Shown one piece after another: positions 43,803 to 52,151 of a DNA stretch of 55,086 nucleotides. The notes beneath the pieces were generated by a model that did not search any database, was not told where the DNA came from, and worked only from the letters and a program-made list of their open reading frames with translations. Source of the DNA: Saprospiraceae bacterium (GTDB lineage Bacteria; Bacteroidota; Bacteroidia; Chitinophagales; Saprospiraceae); assembly GCA_020630955.1 (NCBI GenBank), contig JAHDIE010000004.1:57476-112561 (forward strand), in the 5' to 3' direction. A program made the position numbers and the translations under genes. Position 1 is the first letter of the stretch; each line of letters begins with the position of its first letter.

Positions 43803-44765
43803 TTACTTACAAGTAAGCGAGGAGACTTCAAATTCACCATTTCCAGTTTGTGTAACACTAAAGTTAAATGATGTTCTTAAGAGTTCAAAGACGCTCGAAA
43901 CCGAAGCCTTTTGGATAATAGGAGCAGTAAAGTGGCAATCTGAAGGAATAATACCATCAACATCGATTTTAACTCCAAAGAATTGTTCCATTTCTTGGAA
44001 TACAACATCGATGCTGGTGTAATTAAAGGAGAGTTTATTACTTGCCCACAATAGATAATTATTACTTTCGGTAGCATCAATTAGCTGGTATGAACCTCTA
44101 TTAATGTCATAGATGATAGAATTGTTCTGAGTAAAATCTTCAGTATTCCCATCTTTTCCTTTCAAAGTCATAGTTCCATCTTTTATATCTATTCTAAGCT
44201 TATTGGAACCTTCAGCTTTAGAAAGATTAAAAGTAGCTCCGTTTGTAACAATTGCCTGTTCATCAAGATTAATTGTAATGTCTTTGCTGTTTTCAAAATA
44301 AGCACTGCCAACGATATCATCTACTGCACCATTTTTATCCATAGACACCTCGGCACCGGGGGATAATTTAACACTAGACTCATTAAATGCATGCGTTTCC
44401 ATTTTGGTGGAATCGTTTACTAAAGAGTTGGCATTGTTATTGAAGTATACAAAAACAGAAGAAGAAATAAGCAAAGCTGCAATCACTGCTGAAATAAGAA
44501 CTCGCTTGAAATTAGTCGTACTAGAGTTAGTATAGTCAGTAGGTATCTCGTACTTCGCTGCAAACTTGTCATAGGCAGTTGCAGAATTAAAGGTTACATT
44601 AGGAGTATAAGCTCCTGCTGCATCCCAGATTTCTTGCAATTCGTCATAGGTTGAACTGAAAGACTGATCTGATTCTCTCATAGATTTCAGAGTCTCAGCT
44701 TCTTGAAGGTTTATTTCGTTAGTTAAACCTTTTGCTATTAGTGATATGTAATCCTGCTTTTTCAT
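43803..44765 (-). CDS. FecR-family anti-sigma factor
   Basis: 320 residues. The cytosolic N-terminal domain (about 1-85) binds sigma. A single membrane helix (about 88-106, FKRVLISAVIAALLISSSVFVYF) is followed by the periplasmic FecR domain (FNESSVKLSPGAEVSMDKNG). A C-terminal DUF4974-like segment (LSFNYTSIDVVFQEMEQFFGVKI) has an STN-like fold. It holds the ECF sigma factor inactive until the receptor signals. It lies between sigma and receptor, 182 bp from the sigma gene. A GGGTATACCC palindrome lies 27 bases upstream of its ATG. Confidence 0.92.
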   Translation of the reverse strand: MKKQDYISLIAKGLTNEINLQEAETLKSMRESDQSFSSTYDELQEIWDAAGAYTPNVTFNSATAYDKFAAKYEIPTDYTNSSTTNFKRVLISAVIAALLISSSVFVYFNNNANSLVNDSTKMETHAFNESSVKLSPGAEVSMDKNGAVDDIVGSAYFENSKDITINLDEQAIVTNGATFNLSKAEGSNKLRIDIKDGTMTLKGKDGNTEDFTQNNSIIYDINRGSYQLIDATESNNYLLWASNKLSFNYTSIDVVFQEMEQFFGVKIDVDGIIPSDCHFTAPIIQKASVSSVFELLRTSFNFSVTQTGNGEFEVSSLTCK

Positions 44766-44791
44766 CTTCTATAACCTAGACAAAGTTTATA

Positions 44792-44801
44792 GGGTATACC
44801 C
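44792..44801. promoter_or_regulatory. Perfect 10-bp palindrome upstream of fecR
   Basis: GGGTATACCC, in the 182-bp gap between the sigma and fecR genes, ending 27 bases before the FecR ATG. It is a possible operator, or part of an ECF promoter region; no protein can be assigned. The short length leaves chance as an option. Confidence 0.3.
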
Positions 44802-44947
44802 CTACTTTAGTTCTACAATATTTGTATTTTTTTTTCACTTTATTCTTTAAATCTCAATAAACACCCCTTTTTATTGGGTATTTAACGCCTTAAATGTAAA
44901 AAATTAACATTTCTACTAACACTCTACGCTACCCACTACGCTACCTT

Positions 44948-45496
44948 CTACATATTTTCTCTATAGGCTGAAACCTCTGTACGCAGTATTTTAAGTGCTT
45001 TAGATATTTGATTTTCTACAGTTTTGGTAGAAATATCTAACTTTTCCGCTATTTCCTTGTACGAAAGTTCATCAAACCTACTTAAAACAAAGACCAGCCT
45101 ACATTTTTCAGGAAGTCTTTCAATAACTCCATTGATAAATGTTTCAAGCTCAGTGGTCTCCATATCATCCTGAGTCGTAATTTCTCCTGAAGAAAAACTC
45201 TTTAATTCTTCTTCTTCCGCAAAATCGATTCTTTTTCCTTTTATATAATTAAAAGATCTATTTCTTACAGCAGTTTTAAGGTAAGAATTTAAAGACGATT
45301 TTATATTAATATCTGCGCGCTTTTTCCAGAGTTCATAGAACAGCTCTTGAACAATATCTTCAACCTTCTGCTTATCCCGGACGTAACGGTATCCACTTAA
45401 GCAAAGTGGCTCATAGTATTTTTTAAACAATACTTCCATCCCTTTAGCATCTTGTTTATGCAGTAGGGCTAATATTTCTTCATCAGAGTATTCCAA
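44948..45496 (-). CDS. ECF RNA polymerase sigma factor (FecI-like)
   Basis: 182 residues from TTG 45496, with CTG 45505 the only other in-frame start before a stop. Region 2 (about 8-75) has AKGMEVLFKKYYEPLCLSGYR and VEDIVQELFYELWKKR. Region 4 (about 120-175) has RLPEKCRLVFVLSRFDELSY followed by KEIAEKLDISTKTVENQIS, the Bacteroidota FecI-like form. It should direct RNA polymerase to the receptor locus after FecR signalling. Its start lies 21 bases after the 462-residue gene, suggesting they share a transcript. Confidence 0.95.
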   Translation of the reverse strand: MEYSDEEILALLHKQDAKGMEVLFKKYYEPLCLSGYRYVRDKQKVEDIVQELFYELWKKRADINIKSSLNSYLKTAVRNRSFNYIKGKRIDFAEEEELKSFSSGEITTQDDMETTELETFINGVIERLPEKCRLVFVLSRFDELSYKEIAEKLDISTKTVENQISKALKILRTEVSAYRENM

Positions 45497-45517
45497 ATTA
45501 TTCAGAAACGATGCTTA

Positions 45518-46906
45518 TTAACTTGTTGGTTTTGTTTTTCTTTTTGTCTTGAAAAATTCCTTCAATTCTTTTTCGTTCATAAAGTTTAAGTCCATAAACG
45601 CTGACCAAACGTATTTCTTGATATCTTGATAATCTCTACCCCGCTTGTCTGTATAGTGTTTTAACAGTTTTTTGATATACTTCAAACTAGTGTCTTTAAT
45701 ATCCTGATTAAACTGTTGGTTATCAAAAATATTGATATACTGCACCATCACTTTGTTGATCTCAAAATAATCGCCATAGTCAGTGACTTCTAATTTTGAT
45801 AATAATGATTTGAAATAGTGAAATATACTACTTCTTAGACAACTATTATGCGACGAGAGACCTTCATTTGAATAATAAAAGTCTCTACTCGCATTGATGG
45901 CTTCCTCATTCATGTACCCTTTTGTATGTATGGTATTGAGCACATTCAATAATTCAGAAATTTTATCTTCTTTTGAAGTATCGAGAATTTTGATCAAGTT
46001 TAATTCATCTTGTGGGCTAATGTTTATTTCAGCATGCAATCTGACTAAAAGCCGAAAGAAATTCTCTTCAAAGTTTGGTTCTGACCTTAATTCATTGAAA
46101 TATTTAGAAATTATTAGTTCTTCATTTGGATTAAGCTCATATTTCATTCCGATGATTAGCAATATTTCCAAATAGCGAGGATCTTTATTAAAAGAACCGT
46201 GGTATGCTATAAAATTATTTATTTTCAGCGTTAAATTGCTGTTATTATCCTTATGACTATGAGCACGATATAATAGGAAAGATTTCAATAGATTATACTC
46301 TCTTATTAACTCTTGAGTATTCGAAGGAAAATCTGCGGTGTAAAAATTAAGTGACTGAAATTGTTTTGCATATTTCACATATGCAGTTCTTCTATTTCTT
46401 ACATCGTGATATTTATCTTGATTTTGGCTGACCAGGAAGCTTTTTACTTGCTTATTGGTAGCTGCATTGATAATATTGGTAATCCAAATATCGCTGCTAA
46501 GTGCAAAACCGACCTGAACCGATTGTCCAACTCTTTTTTTAATTTGGTCAAAGTTTGAAGAAGAGTTAATAAACTCAAGCACTTTCTTAAACTGTTTTTG
46601 AGGTCTTTCGTATTCAATATTTTGATTAACCTGCCCTCTTAGAACTGTATATCCAAGGGCTTTCGGAAGATATAGGCCTTCAAAATCTGGATCTAATAAA
46701 TAATTTTCTAGGGATATTATTTGTAATGGGTGGTTGTTGGCAACTTCCACATAGATATCGTGGATTCCACCTTCAAATTTTTCAATAAGAGCTTTGTACT
46801 GTTCTTCTTCCTCTTCGTCTAAGTAAGCTTGTAATTCATCAGAACTTTGAATGGCCTCTTTTATAGCATCCAATTTTGATTTGTAATCTTGAAGTAAATC
46901 TTCCAT
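45518..46906 (-). CDS. Conserved-looking hypothetical protein, 462 residues
   Basis: Not recognised. No signal peptide or membrane segment is seen, so it is predicted cytosolic. The first 60 residues are acidic and helical, including an EEEEEQYKALIEKFEGG stretch. The rest is Leu/Asn/Lys-rich helical sequence without Cys clusters, nucleotide loops or recognisable repeats, and it ends in a basic KTKRKTKPTS tail. Coding quality looks normal. It lies directly before the ECF sigma gene (21-base gap) and after rpsP. The co-transcription suggests a link to that signalling module, but the protein could be a chance neighbour. Confidence 0.75.
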   Translation of the reverse strand: MEDLLQDYKSKLDAIKEAIQSSDELQAYLDEEEEEQYKALIEKFEGGIHDIYVEVANNHPLQIISLENYLLDPDFEGLYLPKALGYTVLRGQVNQNIEYERPQKQFKKVLEFINSSSNFDQIKKRVGQSVQVGFALSSDIWITNIINAATNKQVKSFLVSQNQDKYHDVRNRRTAYVKYAKQFQSLNFYTADFPSNTQELIREYNLLKSFLLYRAHSHKDNNSNLTLKINNFIAYHGSFNKDPRYLEILLIIGMKYELNPNEELIISKYFNELRSEPNFEENFFRLLVRLHAEINISPQDELNLIKILDTSKEDKISELLNVLNTIHTKGYMNEEAINASRDFYYSNEGLSSHNSCLRSSIFHYFKSLLSKLEVTDYGDYFEINKVMVQYINIFDNQQFNQDIKDTSLKYIKKLLKHYTDKRGRDYQDIKKYVWSAFMDLNFMNEKELKEFFKTKRKTKPTS

Positions 46907-46929
46907 ATTCTTTGGTTTAGATATTAGGA

Positions 46930-46959
46930 ACCTAGTAAAACAACAAGGCTTTACTAGGT
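46930..46959. other. Hairpin between rpsP and the 462-residue gene
   Basis: A 10-bp perfect inverted repeat (ACCTAGTAAA / TTTACTAGGT) with a 10-base spacer. No T tract follows on the minus strand, so it is not a standard terminator. It could be an RNA-processing or attenuation site in the rpsP transcript, or an operator. Confidence 0.45.
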
Positions 46960-47003
46960 CCGATATTCAATATTTTAAGTCTATTTAAGTGGGAAGAAAT
47001 GTT

Positions 47004-47603
47004 TTATTCTTCCTCAGCCTTTGCGCTTTGCGCTTCGGCAGTTGAATCAGCCTCTGTGGCTGGTGCTTCAGCCTCTGCAACTGGCGCTTCTGCTTCTGTG
47101 GTTGGTACATCAGCTGTTTCTTCAGTGGCTGGAGCATCATCTACTGCAAATGCAGCAGCGGTTGCTTCATCTACTTTTTTGCTTGTCTTTGGTTTTATCT
47201 CACCAGATACCTGCTTCCAGAAGTTTTCTCTTTCTAATCTAGTTTGCTCTTTCCTTGCCTCAATCTTGGATTCCTTTGCAGTGATCCATTCTTGGTGCAT
47301 TTGAGCAGCTTGCTCTTCAGTTAAAGCTCCTTTGGCAACTCCTCTCATTAGGTGTCTTTTGTAATATACACCTTTAAATTTTAAAATCGCTCTTGCTGTA
47401 TCGCTTGGTTGAGCACCTTTTTGAAGCCACTCGTAAGCTTTTTCTCTATCCAATTCAATGGATGCTGGAACAGTTAATGGGTTGTAGGAACCTAATCTTT
47501 CGATGTATTTACCATCTCTTGGAGCTCTTGCATCAGCTACTACAATGTGGTAAAATGGTTTTTTCTTACGTCCTTTTCTGGCTAATCTTATTCTTACTGC
47601 CAT
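47004..47603 (-). CDS. rpsP: 30S ribosomal protein S16 with long acidic C-terminal tail
   Basis: 199 residues. The S16 core (about 1-85) is clear: [59 protein letters not shown] helical Lys/Glu segment follows (about 95-145). The last 50 residues are an Ala/Glu/Thr/Pro-rich low-complexity tail with repeated [15 protein letters not shown]-like units. Bacterial S16 is often about 80-100 residues; Bacteroidota forms are usually extended, and this one is at the long end. S16 is an assembly protein of the 30S body. A TAnnTTTG element lies 70 bases upstream. Confidence 0.96.
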   Translation of the reverse strand: MAVRIRLARKGRKKKPFYHIVVADARAPRDGKYIERLGSYNPLTVPASIELDREKAYEWLQKGAQPSDTARAILKFKGVYYKRHLMRGVAKGALTEEQAAQMHQEWITAKESKIEARKEQTRLERENFWKQVSGEIKPKTSKKVDEATAAAFAVDDAPATEETADVPTTEAEAPVAEAEAPATEADSTAEAQSAKAEEE

Positions 47604-47672
47604 GTTAAATTAATTTTATATGATGAAACACACCAGGTGATTTAGAGATCTAGTGCCTGGTTTTAACGTGCG

Positions 47673-47680
47673 CAAAGATA
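47673..47680 (-). promoter_or_regulatory. Bacteroidota -7 element (TATCTTTG) for rpsP
   Basis: An exact TAnnTTTG match on the minus strand, giving a leader of about 65 bases to the rpsP ATG. It sits inside the divergent rpsP/purE gap. Confidence 0.5.
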
Positions 47681-47746
47681 TAAACTTATTTATATTTTAT
47701 CAGCTTTTTCTAATTCAACGGCATTATAATTGCAAACTAAATTAAT

Positions 47747-48244
47747 ATGGGAAAAATAGCTATAATCATGGGTTCTGATTCAGATCTACCCATAATGCAA
47801 TCTGCGGCAGAGATATTGACAGAATTGAATATTAATTTTGAAATTACGGTAGTTTCTGCGCATAGGACACCAGAACGTATGGTAGAATTTGCCAAAATTG
47901 CAAGACGGAAAGGATTTGATGTAATCATTGCTGGTGCTGGGGGAGCAGCACATTTGCCTGGAATGGTGGCATCTTTAACTACTTTACCGGTAATTGGAGT
48001 ACCCATAAAATCATCTAATTCAATTGATGGCTGGGACTCGATTCTTTCTATCTTACAAATGCCAAATGGAATACCCGTAGCAACAGTTGCATTAAATGGA
48101 GCCAAAAATGCAGGGTTGTTAGCAGCAAGAATATTATCCACTCAAGATAAAGAGGTGGCCAAATCATTAAAAAAATACCATAATTCGATGAGGCGAAGTG
48201 TTTTAGCCAAAGCTAAGAAGGTGGAAAATATGCAAAAAAAATAG
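47747..48244 (+). CDS. purE: N5-carboxyaminoimidazole ribonucleotide mutase
   Basis: 165 residues, normal length for class I PurE. Family motifs are [19 protein letters not shown], the ligand-binding [51 protein letters not shown] and [17 protein letters not shown]. It moves the carboxyl group of N5-CAIR to make CAIR in purine synthesis. The partner purK is not in the window. It is divergent from rpsP and convergent with the OmpA-type gene. Confidence 0.97.
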   Translation: MGKIAIIMGSDSDLPIMQSAAEILTELNINFEITVVSAHRTPERMVEFAKIARRKGFDVIIAGAGGAAHLPGMVASLTTLPVIGVPIKSSNSIDGWDSILSILQMPNGIPVATVALNGAKNAGLLAARILSTQDKEVAKSLKKYHNSMRRSVLAKAKKVENMQKK

Positions 48245-48264
48245 GGTTCTAATTTGAACCCTAT
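48234..48264 (-). terminator. Intrinsic terminator of the OmpA-type gene
   Basis: A 9-bp perfect stem (ATAGGGTTC / GAACCCTAT) is followed on the minus strand by seven or more T. It overlaps the purE stop codon, and on the plus strand it has only a T/A-rich tail, so any effect on purE is weaker. Confidence 0.8.
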
Positions 48265-48287
48265 TATATATTTAGCCTTCCGGCAAA

Positions 48288-49823
48288 TTACCTTCCCGGT
48301 TTAAGATTGAATTCAACCCTTCTATTTAAAGCTCTTCCGCTTAATAAATTATTGTCGGCAATTGGGTTTGCTTCTCCGAAACCTCTGTAGGTGAGTTTTC
48401 TAACACTTATCCCTTTTGAAATCAAATAATCGTAGCATGCTTTTGCTCTCTTTTCTGACAATGACAAATTGGTATTTGCATTCCCTACATTATCCGTATA
48501 ACCTTCGATATCTAAATTATAATCAGGATATCTAAACATGATGTCTGTTATTTGGTCAAGTATGGCATAAGACTCTGGTTTCAATGAAGACTTGCCTGTA
48601 TCAAATTGAACTGCTCTCATTGCCAATTCTAAGACTTGTTTATCCTCTGCGGCGATTTCTGGACAACCATTGTTATCAACTGATCCTCGAGAAGAGGGGC
48701 ATCGATCTATCCCATCATGCAAGCCATCACCATCTGTATCTGGACATCCATCATAAACAGATAAGCCTGCCTTTGTTGGGCATTTATCCATTGGATCACC
48801 AATGCCATCTCCGTCAGCATCAGGACATCCGTTGGCAGTACTTACTCCAAAGATACTCGGACATTTATCTACGCTATCAGGAATCCCATCTCTATCCTTA
48901 TCGCCTCCAGGACATCCATCGTTCTCAATAGGACCCGCAGAATCTGGACATTTATCTTCGGCATCTATGACACCATCGTTATCTCTATCATTATCGGGAC
49001 AACCATTATTAGAAATTGGTCCAACCATATTAGGACATTCGTCATCATTATCAGAAATTCCATCTCCATCAGTATCTGGGCAACCCATAAATGCTTTTAA
49101 GCCTGCATAATTTGGACATTCATCTTTGTAATCTGGAATTCCATCTCCATCTCTATCTGGACAACCACTGTTTTCAGAAGTGCCGGGTTCTTGAGGGCAA
49201 AGATCTAAATCATCATATATCCCATCACCATCTGAATCCAAAAATTCATCTTCTTCTTTAACCATATTATTTTCTCCTTGCTGATCAAATTGATAGACAA
49301 ACCCAATACCATGATGGATATTGTTACGATTATCAGCCAATGAAACTCTATACTCCGATTGCCAAGTCAACCATACGTTATCCTTGACATGAAAATACAA
49401 TCCACCTCCTAAAGGTAACTGGATATTATTTTCACCTTCTCTTTCTATAACATATCCTGCCCCACCTTGGATATAAGGAAGAACTTTGGAATTGGCTAGA
49501 TTATTAAACACATATTGCACTTTTGCATCCAATCCATATATCGTTTTGTGATTACATCTGTCTAAATCTAAATTATGACTTGTCACATTGCCTACTTTTA
49601 AGGGAATAGCCAAAAATAAATTGTCTGTCAATTTATTTTGAAATGAAACCTCAAAACCATGATGATATGATGAAAAATCAGATAATTCTCCTCCATTTTG
49701 AGATTGGTAGTCCATCCAAAGTTTCTTAAAAGATATACCTCTCTTGTAGGCAGGATTCTGCGCTTGTAAGGATAAAGTCGATACAAACATCATCATCAAT
49801 ATCACCGCAAATAATTTCTTCAT
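48288..49823 (-). CDS. OmpA-family outer-membrane protein with thrombospondin type 3 repeats
   Basis: 511 residues. A signal peptide (about 1-21) is followed by a beta-barrel-like N-terminus (to about 185). Then come seven or so TSP3 calcium-binding repeats (about 195-380) of the form CPDxDGDGIxDxxDxCP. The OmpA peptidoglycan-binding domain follows (about 395-508): VQFDTGKSSLKPESYAILDQ, LDIEGYTDNVGNANTNLSLS, KLTYRGFGEANPIADN, GRALNRRVEF. It should anchor the outer membrane to the cell wall, with the TSP3 linker likely stiffened by calcium. It is a single-gene unit with its own promoter and terminator. Confidence 0.94.
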   Translation of the reverse strand: MKKLFAVILMMMFVSTLSLQAQNPAYKRGISFKKLWMDYQSQNGGELSDFSSYHHGFEVSFQNKLTDNLFLAIPLKVGNVTSHNLDLDRCNHKTIYGLDAKVQYVFNNLANSKVLPYIQGGAGYVIEREGENNIQLPLGGGLYFHVKDNVWLTWQSEYRVSLADNRNNIHHGIGFVYQFDQQGENNMVKEEDEFLDSDGDGIYDDLDLCPQEPGTSENSGCPDRDGDGIPDYKDECPNYAGLKAFMGCPDTDGDGISDNDDECPNMVGPISNNGCPDNDRDNDGVIDAEDKCPDSAGPIENDGCPGGDKDRDGIPDSVDKCPSIFGVSTANGCPDADGDGIGDPMDKCPTKAGLSVYDGCPDTDGDGLHDGIDRCPSSRGSVDNNGCPEIAAEDKQVLELAMRAVQFDTGKSSLKPESYAILDQITDIMFRYPDYNLDIEGYTDNVGNANTNLSLSEKRAKACYDYLISKGISVRKLTYRGFGEANPIADNNLLSGRALNRRVEFNLKPGR

Positions 49824-49866
49824 GTCTTAACCTTGTTTAGGTGTTATTCAAAAACCTGTTAGTGGG

Positions 49867-49874
49867 CAAAGTTA
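49867..49874 (-). promoter_or_regulatory. Bacteroidota -7 element (TAACTTTG) for the OmpA-type gene
   Basis: An exact TAnnTTTG match on the minus strand, about 43 bases before the ATG. A TTG sits 16 bases upstream, close to but shorter than the usual -33 spacing. Confidence 0.5.
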
Positions 49875-49881
49875 ATATTAT

Positions 49882-49910
49882 TTATTACAATTAAATGTAA
49901 TTTGTAATAA
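49882..49910. promoter_or_regulatory. Inverted repeat upstream of the OmpA-type promoter
   Basis: Arms TTATTACAA and TTGTAATAA, 9 bp perfect, with an 11-base spacer. They overlap the -15 to -45 region of the predicted promoter, so they could be an operator site. No regulator can be named. Confidence 0.45.
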
Positions 49911-50002
49911 ATATGCATGAATATAACGATGTATTTATCGCTGAAAATCAAGGATTTATATACAAGCTATATCATTAGGATTATTTATACTAAGATAAAT
50001 TC

Positions 50003-50506
50003 CTAAGTTTTCACTTCTTCAAAATAGCCCGTTTGTCGATTTTTCTTTACATTATTCCAGTTATAATAACGACCATTCATGCATACATATACCCCTCTTT
50101 GTAACGACTGAACAAATGCAAGGGCTGCCCCAAGATTAAAGAAGCCATCTGAAGATGTACCAAATGCGTATGGCACCATTGCTCCAGTTAGTACGATAGT
50201 TTTGTTCTTTAAATCACTTTTTGCAAGTAGTTCTGCAGTTTTGACCATGGTATCCGTTCCATGTGTGATTAGAATCCTTGTTCGACTGGATCTCTCACAA
50301 TTGTACTTGATAATTTCTCTGTCTGCATCTGTCATTTCCAAACTATCCATCATCATCAGAGTTTTAATATCGATATCTAAGTTACATCTTCCTCTTTCAA
50401 ACATTTTAGGTAGGTGTGTATCTTTAAAAAACAACTCGCCATTGATAAAATTATAGTCTTTATCAAATGTTCCTCCTGTAATAAATACCTGTATCGTTTT
50501 GCTCAT
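50003..50506 (-). CDS. Single-domain asparaginase-like protein
   Basis: 167 residues, half the length of type I/II L-asparaginases. Only the N-terminal catalytic domain is present: [14 protein letters not shown] with the nucleophile-type Thr near residue 13, [17 protein letters not shown] with the second Thr-Asp pair, and [11 protein letters not shown]. The C-terminal domain that closes the dimer active site is absent, as in other short asparaginase-domain proteins. Activity is therefore uncertain. Its ATG overlaps the stop of the carboxylase beta gene (ATGA), so the two are translationally coupled. It ends at 50003 with no clear terminator. Confidence 0.85.
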   Translation of the reverse strand: MSKTIQVFITGGTFDKDYNFINGELFFKDTHLPKMFERGRCNLDIDIKTLMMMDSLEMTDADREIIKYNCERSSRTRILITHGTDTMVKTAELLAKSDLKNKTIVLTGAMVPYAFGTSSDGFFNLGAALAFVQSLQRGVYVCMNGRYYNWNNVKKNRQTGYFEEVKT

Positions 50507-52044
50507 AATGGAATATTTCCATGCTTTTTTAATGGTCTTTGAACCTTTTTATTCTCAAGCATTCTAAATGCACGAATCAATTTTCTTCTAGTTAGTATAG
50601 GATCTATTACTTCATCAATAAAACCTCTTCCTGCGGCTTTGTAAGGATGCGCAAATTTTTCTGCATATTCTGTTTCTTTTTGTTCAAGCATCATTGTCGT
50701 ATTGGAAGCTTCTTTTATCTCCTTTCGGAAAATGATTTCACTTGCTCCTTTCGCACCCATAACAGCAACTTCGGCGGTTGGCCATGCATAATTAAGATCA
50801 GCTCCAATATGTTTACTATTCATCACATCGTAAGCGCCACCATAGGCTTTTCTCACTATCAAGGATACACGTGGGACAGTTGCTTCACTAAAGGCAAACA
50901 ATAATTTGGCCCCATTTACAATTATACCGTTCCATTCTTGATCAGTACCAGGTAAAAATCCTGGAACATCTACAAGCACCAACAAAGGAATATTAAAACT
51001 ATCACAAAATCTTACAAAGCGAGCTGCTTTGCGAGAACTATCAACATCAAGTACACCTGCTAATGACATTGGCTGATTTGCAACAATACCAATACTTTTT
51101 CCTCCTATCCTAGCGAATCCAACAACGATGTTATCGGCAAATTTTTTATGGATTTCAAAAAAAGAGTCTTGATCAACCAATTGCTCGATAACATCATTTA
51201 TATTGTAAGGTTGGTTAGGGCTGTCGGGAATGATTTCACCAATTTTTTCACGTAATTCTTCACCAAGCTCGTATGGAATATCTGGCGTTTTATGATCACA
51301 ACTTTGTGGAAGATAGGATAATAATTTCCTAACTTTTAGAATACAGTCTTTGTCATTTGCCGCAACAAGATGAGTTACACCTGATTTTGATGCATGGGTA
51401 TTTGCACCTCCAAGTTCCTCACTTGTGATTTCTTCATTGGTAACAGTTTTTACAACATTTGGACCAGTCACAAACATGTAAGAACTTTGATCAACCATGA
51501 TTGTAAAATCTGTAATGGCAGGAGAATACACTGCTCCACCCGCACATGGCCCCATGATCGCTGAGATTTGAGGGACCAAACCAGATGCAATTGTATTTTT
51601 GTAAAAAATATCAGCATAACCACCCAAAGAGTTAACACCTTCTTGGATTCTTGCACCACCCGAATCATTTAGTCCAATAACTGGAGCTTTATTAGCAATA
51701 GCCAAATCCATAATTTTTACAATTTTCTCAGCATGTGTCTCTGATAAAGAACCTCCAAAAACAGTAAAATCTTGTGAGAAAACATAAACCAGCCTACCAT
51801 GAATTTTACCATAACCCGTAACAACCCCATCACCTAGAAACTTCTGTCTTTCCATTCCAAAATCTACGGATCGATGTTCAACAAGCATCCCTAATTCTTC
51901 AAAAGATCCCGGATCTAAAAGCAAATGAATTCTTTCTCTTGCCGTTAATTTACCTTTAGAATGTTGCTTTTTGATTCTTTCTTCCCCACCTCCTAATTTG
52001 GCTTCTTCAATTTTTTGATTTAGAATCGAAAGTTTATTTTTCAT
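50503..52044 (-). CDS. Acyl-CoA carboxylase beta subunit (propionyl-CoA carboxylase / methylmalonyl-CoA decarboxylase type)
   Basis: 513 residues, a full carboxyltransferase. Motifs are [18 protein letters not shown], the [18 protein letters not shown] acyl-CoA region, [34 protein letters not shown], and in the second half [20 protein letters not shown] and [20 protein letters not shown]-like ([14 protein letters not shown]). It transfers carboxyl from a biotin carrier to propionyl-CoA or a similar acyl-CoA. No biotin-carrying alpha subunit or mutase gene is in the window, so the direction and substrate stay open. It is translationally coupled to the asparaginase-like gene. Confidence 0.92.
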   Translation of the reverse strand: MKNKLSILNQKIEEAKLGGGEERIKKQHSKGKLTARERIHLLLDPGSFEELGMLVEHRSVDFGMERQKFLGDGVVTGYGKIHGRLVYVFSQDFTVFGGSLSETHAEKIVKIMDLAIANKAPVIGLNDSGGARIQEGVNSLGGYADIFYKNTIASGLVPQISAIMGPCAGGAVYSPAITDFTIMVDQSSYMFVTGPNVVKTVTNEEITSEELGGANTHASKSGVTHLVAANDKDCILKVRKLLSYLPQSCDHKTPDIPYELGEELREKIGEIIPDSPNQPYNINDVIEQLVDQDSFFEIHKKFADNIVVGFARIGGKSIGIVANQPMSLAGVLDVDSSRKAARFVRFCDSFNIPLLVLVDVPGFLPGTDQEWNGIIVNGAKLLFAFSEATVPRVSLIVRKAYGGAYDVMNSKHIGADLNYAWPTAEVAVMGAKGASEIIFRKEIKEASNTTMMLEQKETEYAEKFAHPYKAAGRGFIDEVIDPILTRRKLIRAFRMLENKKVQRPLKKHGNIPL

Positions 52045-52151
52045 GATATCTTTTATATGCTCTAAAATTAGAAATTTTGAGCAAAGTATTACATAGTGCC
52101 CTTATTTCAATTTGGAGTTTTTATCTTTAGAATGTAACCAATAACAAAATA

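Noticed and set aside
47632-47661. Hairpin in the rpsP leader (ACCAGG / CCTGGT)
   Set aside because: Only six base pairs with an 18-base loop; too weak to call an autoregulatory structure.
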